Positions 61,399-64,000 of a DNA stretch of 64,000 nt are shown piece by piece. Within the stretch, counting starts at the first letter, position 1; the number at the start of each line of letters is the position of its first letter. The notes beneath the pieces were generated by a model, which was given only the letters and a program-made list of their open reading frames with translations, did no database searches and was not told where the DNA came from. The DNA is taken from the NCBI GenBank assembly GCA_000230955.3, contig CP007060.1, positions 2,170,001 through 2,234,000 of the forward strand. The letters run 5' to 3'. A program made the translations under genes and the position numbers. The stretch comes from Halobacterium sp. DL1. Its GTDB lineage: Archaea; Halobacteriota; Halobacteria; Halobacteriales; Halobacteriaceae.

Positions 61399-63864
61399 TC
61401 ACTGGGGGCTGGACGCTGTCGCCGGCAGCGTGAACGAGAACGTGGTCCCCTCGCCGGGCTCCGAGTCGACCCGGATGTCGCCGCCGTGGCGCTCGACGAT
61501 GCGCCGGGCGAGCGCCAGCCCGATGCCGGTTCCAGGGTGCTCCTCGTGACTGTGGAGGCGCTGGAACACCTCGAAGACGCGGTCGGCGTTCTCCGCGTCG
61601 ATGCCGATGCCCTCGTCGCGCACCGACACCACCCACTCCCCCGCCTGGCGCTCCGCAGTGACGTCCACCCGTGGCGGTTCATCGCCGCTGTACTCGATGG
61701 CGTTTTTCAGGAGGTTCTGGACCAACTGCCGGAGCTGATTCGGGTCCCCGTCGACGGTCGGCAGCGACCCGTGGGTGATCGCTGCGTCCGTCTCCTCGAC
61801 ACGCACCGCCAGGTCGTCGAGCACGTCCGCGAGCACCTTCTCGAGGTCGACTGGCTCGAACGGGTCGCCCTGCGTCTCCACGCGGGAGTACCGCAGGAGG
61901 CCCTCGATCATCGCGCGCATCCGCTCGGCGCCGTCGACCGCGAACTCGATGAACTCCCGGCCGTCCTCGTCGAGGTCCTCGCCGTACCGCTGGTCGACCA
62001 GCTGGAGGTAACTCGACACCATCCGCAGGGGCTCCTGGAGGTCGTGGGACGCCGCGTACGCGAACTGCTCGAGGCGCTCGTTCGACGCCTCCAGTTTCTG
62101 CTCGTACACCTTGCGCTCGGTGACGTCCCGGAAGTATATCGAGAGCCCGGACTCGGAGGGGTAGACGTTGAACTCCAGCCAGGCGTCGACGGTGTCCGCG
62201 TACACCTCGAAGCTGCGCGGCTCCTGGGTCTCCGTGGCCTCGTGGAACTCCTCCCAGTAGACGCCCCCCTCCCCCGCGTCGGGGAACATCTCCCAGAGCC
62301 TCCGGTCGAGGAGCTCCTCGACGGAGTACTGCATGATGTCGGCGGCCCGCTCGTTGAGGTGCGTGAACCGCCAGTCGTCGTCGAGGGCGTAGAACGCGTC
62401 CGATATCCGCCCCAGGATCTCGCTCAGCTCTGTCTCCAGTTCGGCCTTCCGCTGTTCGAGCTGGCGCTCGCGGCGCTTCAGCTCGGTGATGTCCTCACCC
62501 GTGGTGATGACGCGCTCGATGGCGCCGTCCGGCCCGAACAGCGGTACTGCGTTCACGCTGATCAGTACGGGGTCGCCGTCCGGTGGAACGATGGTAATCT
62601 GCTCGTCGAGGACGGGTTCGTCGGTCGCGAGCACCCGGGCCGAGGGCGTCTCCTCCGGTGGTATCGTGTCGCCGTTCGCGTCGCTGATCACCCACTCGTC
62701 GGCGTCCGCGGGTTCCTCGATGAGCTCCCGTTCGGAGACGCCGAGCACCGCCTGGGCGTGCTGGTTCGCCATCACCGTCTCGCCGTCGGCGTCCTGGACC
62801 GCGATGGGAATCGGCGCCGTCCGCAGGAGCTTCTCCGTCTGGTCGCGCTCGCGGCGGAGCTGTCGTTCGTGTTCCTTCCGTTCGGTGACGTCGTCGATGG
62901 TGATGACGACCCGCTGGTCGTCGTTGTCACCACCGTCGAGTGGGGCGGCGTTGAGCGAGAGCCACCGACGGCCGGTTTCCGGGAGGTCGACCTGGCACTG
63001 GAAGTCGTACACCGACGACCCGGTGTCGACGGCGCGGCGCCAGGGGTGTTGGTCCGCCCGAATCGGCTCGCCGTCGGCGTCGTAGAGCGACCAGGAGTCG
63101 ACGGCGTACGTGCCGAGTTCGGACTCCGTCACGTCGATGCGCTCGAGCATCCGGCGGTTCGCCCGAACGAGCACCCCGTCGGCGTCGACCACGCAGATGC
63201 TCACGGGAACGGTGTCGAGGATGCGCTCCGTGATGTCCCGCTCCTCGCGGAGTCGTTGTTCGTGCTCGCGGCGCTCGGTCATGTCGCGAGTCACCTTCGT
63301 GAATCCCTGTAGCAGGCCGTCGTCGTCCCGGACCTCCGTGATGGTCACGTCCGCCCAGAACCGTGAGCCGTCCTCGCGGACCCGCCACCCTTCGTCCTCG
63401 ACGTGGCCCTCGGTCGCCGCCCGTTCGAGATTCGTCTCCGGCACGCCCGCCTCCCGGTCCTCGGCGGTGTAGAACGTCGAGATGTGCTCGCCGACGATTT
63501 CCTCGGCGTCGTAGCCCTTGATTCGCCTGGCGCCCTCGTTCCAGCTGGTGACCACGCCGTCCGGGTCGAGCATGAAGATGGCGTAGTCCTCGACGGCGCT
63601 CACGAACGCGCCGAACTCCGTCAGGTCCGAGCGCCCGTCCGCGTCCGGACGCCACCAGACCTGTCGCTCGTCGTCTAGCTGGCGCGTCCGTAGCACACCC
63701 CGGTCCGCGAGCGTCGCCAGGTCCCGCTCGACGGCTGCCTCGTCGCAGTCCGTGCGCCGCACGACCTCGGCGGTGGTCAGCGGCGTCGCGGGCTCCGCGA
63801 GTTGCGAGAACAGTTGGCGGACAGCCTCCGGAGTGACGTCCGGGGATGAGCCCGGTGAATCCAT
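61399..63864 (-). CDS. winged-helix, multi-PAS histidine kinase
   Basis: 821 residues from the ATG at 63864, 25 bases after a GTATAC box (63887-63892). N-terminal winged-helix-like domain (about 10-75, 'TTAEVVRRTDCDEAAVERDLATLADRGVL'), four PAS domains (about 85-205, 215-325, 330-455 and 475-590), HisKA with His in 'YAASHDLQEPLRM', HATPase with 'NLLKNAIEYS', 'DEGIGIDAENAD' and 'GTGIGLALARRIVERHGG'. The last PAS, HisKA and ATPase domains match the kinase at 6072-8144 almost word for word. No partner regulator is next to it; the truncated regulator at 61080 is convergent with it. Confidence 0.9.
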   Translation of the reverse strand: MDSPGSSPDVTPEAVRQLFSQLAEPATPLTTAEVVRRTDCDEAAVERDLATLADRGVLRTRQLDDERQVWWRPDADGRSDLTEFGAFVSAVEDYAIFMLDPDGVVTSWNEGARRIKGYDAEEIVGEHISTFYTAEDREAGVPETNLERAATEGHVEDEGWRVREDGSRFWADVTITEVRDDDGLLQGFTKVTRDMTERREHEQRLREERDITERILDTVPVSICVVDADGVLVRANRRMLERIDVTESELGTYAVDSWSLYDADGEPIRADQHPWRRAVDTGSSVYDFQCQVDLPETGRRWLSLNAAPLDGGDNDDQRVVITIDDVTERKEHERQLRRERDQTEKLLRTAPIPIAVQDADGETVMANQHAQAVLGVSERELIEEPADADEWVISDANGDTIPPEETPSARVLATDEPVLDEQITIVPPDGDPVLISVNAVPLFGPDGAIERVITTGEDITELKRRERQLEQRKAELETELSEILGRISDAFYALDDDWRFTHLNERAADIMQYSVEELLDRRLWEMFPDAGEGGVYWEEFHEATETQEPRSFEVYADTVDAWLEFNVYPSESGLSIYFRDVTERKVYEQKLEASNERLEQFAYAASHDLQEPLRMVSSYLQLVDQRYGEDLDEDGREFIEFAVDGAERMRAMIEGLLRYSRVETQGDPFEPVDLEKVLADVLDDLAVRVEETDAAITHGSLPTVDGDPNQLRQLVQNLLKNAIEYSGDEPPRVDVTAERQAGEWVVSVRDEGIGIDAENADRVFEVFQRLHSHEEHPGTGIGLALARRIVERHGGDIRVDSEPGEGTTFSFTLPATASSPQ

Positions 63865-64000
63865 GGGTGGACTGAGGACGCGGACGGGTATACGCTTGGT
63901 GACGCGACGGTCGAGCGTGCAGAGATCGTCGACGGAGGCGGCGTCGACCGGTCGCCTTCGCGGCGGGAGCGCGCCGACCGCGGAGGCTATTCGGGGCTTC
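63865..64000. other. window edge, no gene seen
   Basis: 136 bases upstream of the kinase at the window end. Only the kinase's TATA-like box is recognisable. Confidence 0.4.

Noticed and set aside
61276-63312. 678-codon open frame antisense to the winged-helix/PAS kinase
   Set aside because: Shadow of the kinase; composition (Val/Arg/Asp) and lack of any motif argue against coding. The same applies to the frame at 44899-47250 antisense to the receiver-kinase.

Overview
The window is a piece of a halophilic archaeal chromosome (class Halobacteria). This follows from the high GC content, the very acidic proteins, the many genes that start at or next to the transcript start behind a TTTAA/TATA-like box, the complete archaeal ribosomal-protein operon with eukaryote-type names (S4e, L19e, L32e, S8e), RadB, Cdc48, Cbf5/TruB-type pseudouridine synthase, and the C50-carotenoid genes crtB, cruF, lyeJ and crtD. 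The genus cannot be read from the sequence. No origin, CRISPR array or intact mobile element was seen.

Layout. 1-3.2 kb: two small membrane proteins, a 37-residue zinc protein, a single-domain lycopene cyclase and a four-CBS protein with a hibernation-factor-like tail. 3.2-8.1 kb: an overlapping phosphodiesterase/acyltransferase pair and a GAF-PAS-GAF histidine kinase. 8.2-12.2 kb: radB, divergent from a RuvC-like RNase H-fold protein, then a Cdc48 ATPase. 12.2-19.6 kb: housekeeping and hypothetical genes (S8e, DUF2240, PyrF, J-domain protein, HAD phosphatase, GTPBP1-like GTPase) with two small zinc proteins. 19.6-27.1 kb: carotenoid block (crtB facing cruF-lyeJ-crtD), then mch, a thiamine-binding protein and an MFS transporter. 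27.2-29.8 kb: two small membrane proteins, a soluble PAS chemotaxis transducer and tRNA-Gly(GCC), whose 3' end is duplicated.

30.1-44.5 kb is one dense operon running SPOUT methyltransferase, L3, L4, L23, L2, S19, L22, S3, L29, Rnp1, S17, L14, L24, S4e, L5, S14, S8, L6, L32e, L19e, L18, S5, L30, L15, SecY. Start and stop codons mostly overlap or lie within 5 bases. The RNase P subunit gene inside it carries an in-frame insert made of four successive perfect hairpins.

44.6-54.6 kb is a regulatory and transport block (receiver-PAS-kinase, trkA-trkH, APC transporter fused to Usp domains, stand-alone Usp, a gutted methyltransferase). It separates secY from adk, DUF106/EMC3-like, cmk and truB (54.7-58.0 kb). 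tRNA-Pro(GGG) follows, with its own 3' end tandemly repeated. The last part has a divergent ureohydrolase/amidohydrolase pair, two small proteins (one apparently a truncated regulator) and a winged-helix/multi-PAS kinase closely related to the one at 6 kb.

The observations most worth following are the hairpin array inside rnp1, the RuvC-like partner of radB, the CBS/hibernation-factor fusion, the phosphodiesterase/acyltransferase cassette, the duplicated tRNA 3' ends and the guanidino/ureido hydrolase pair.
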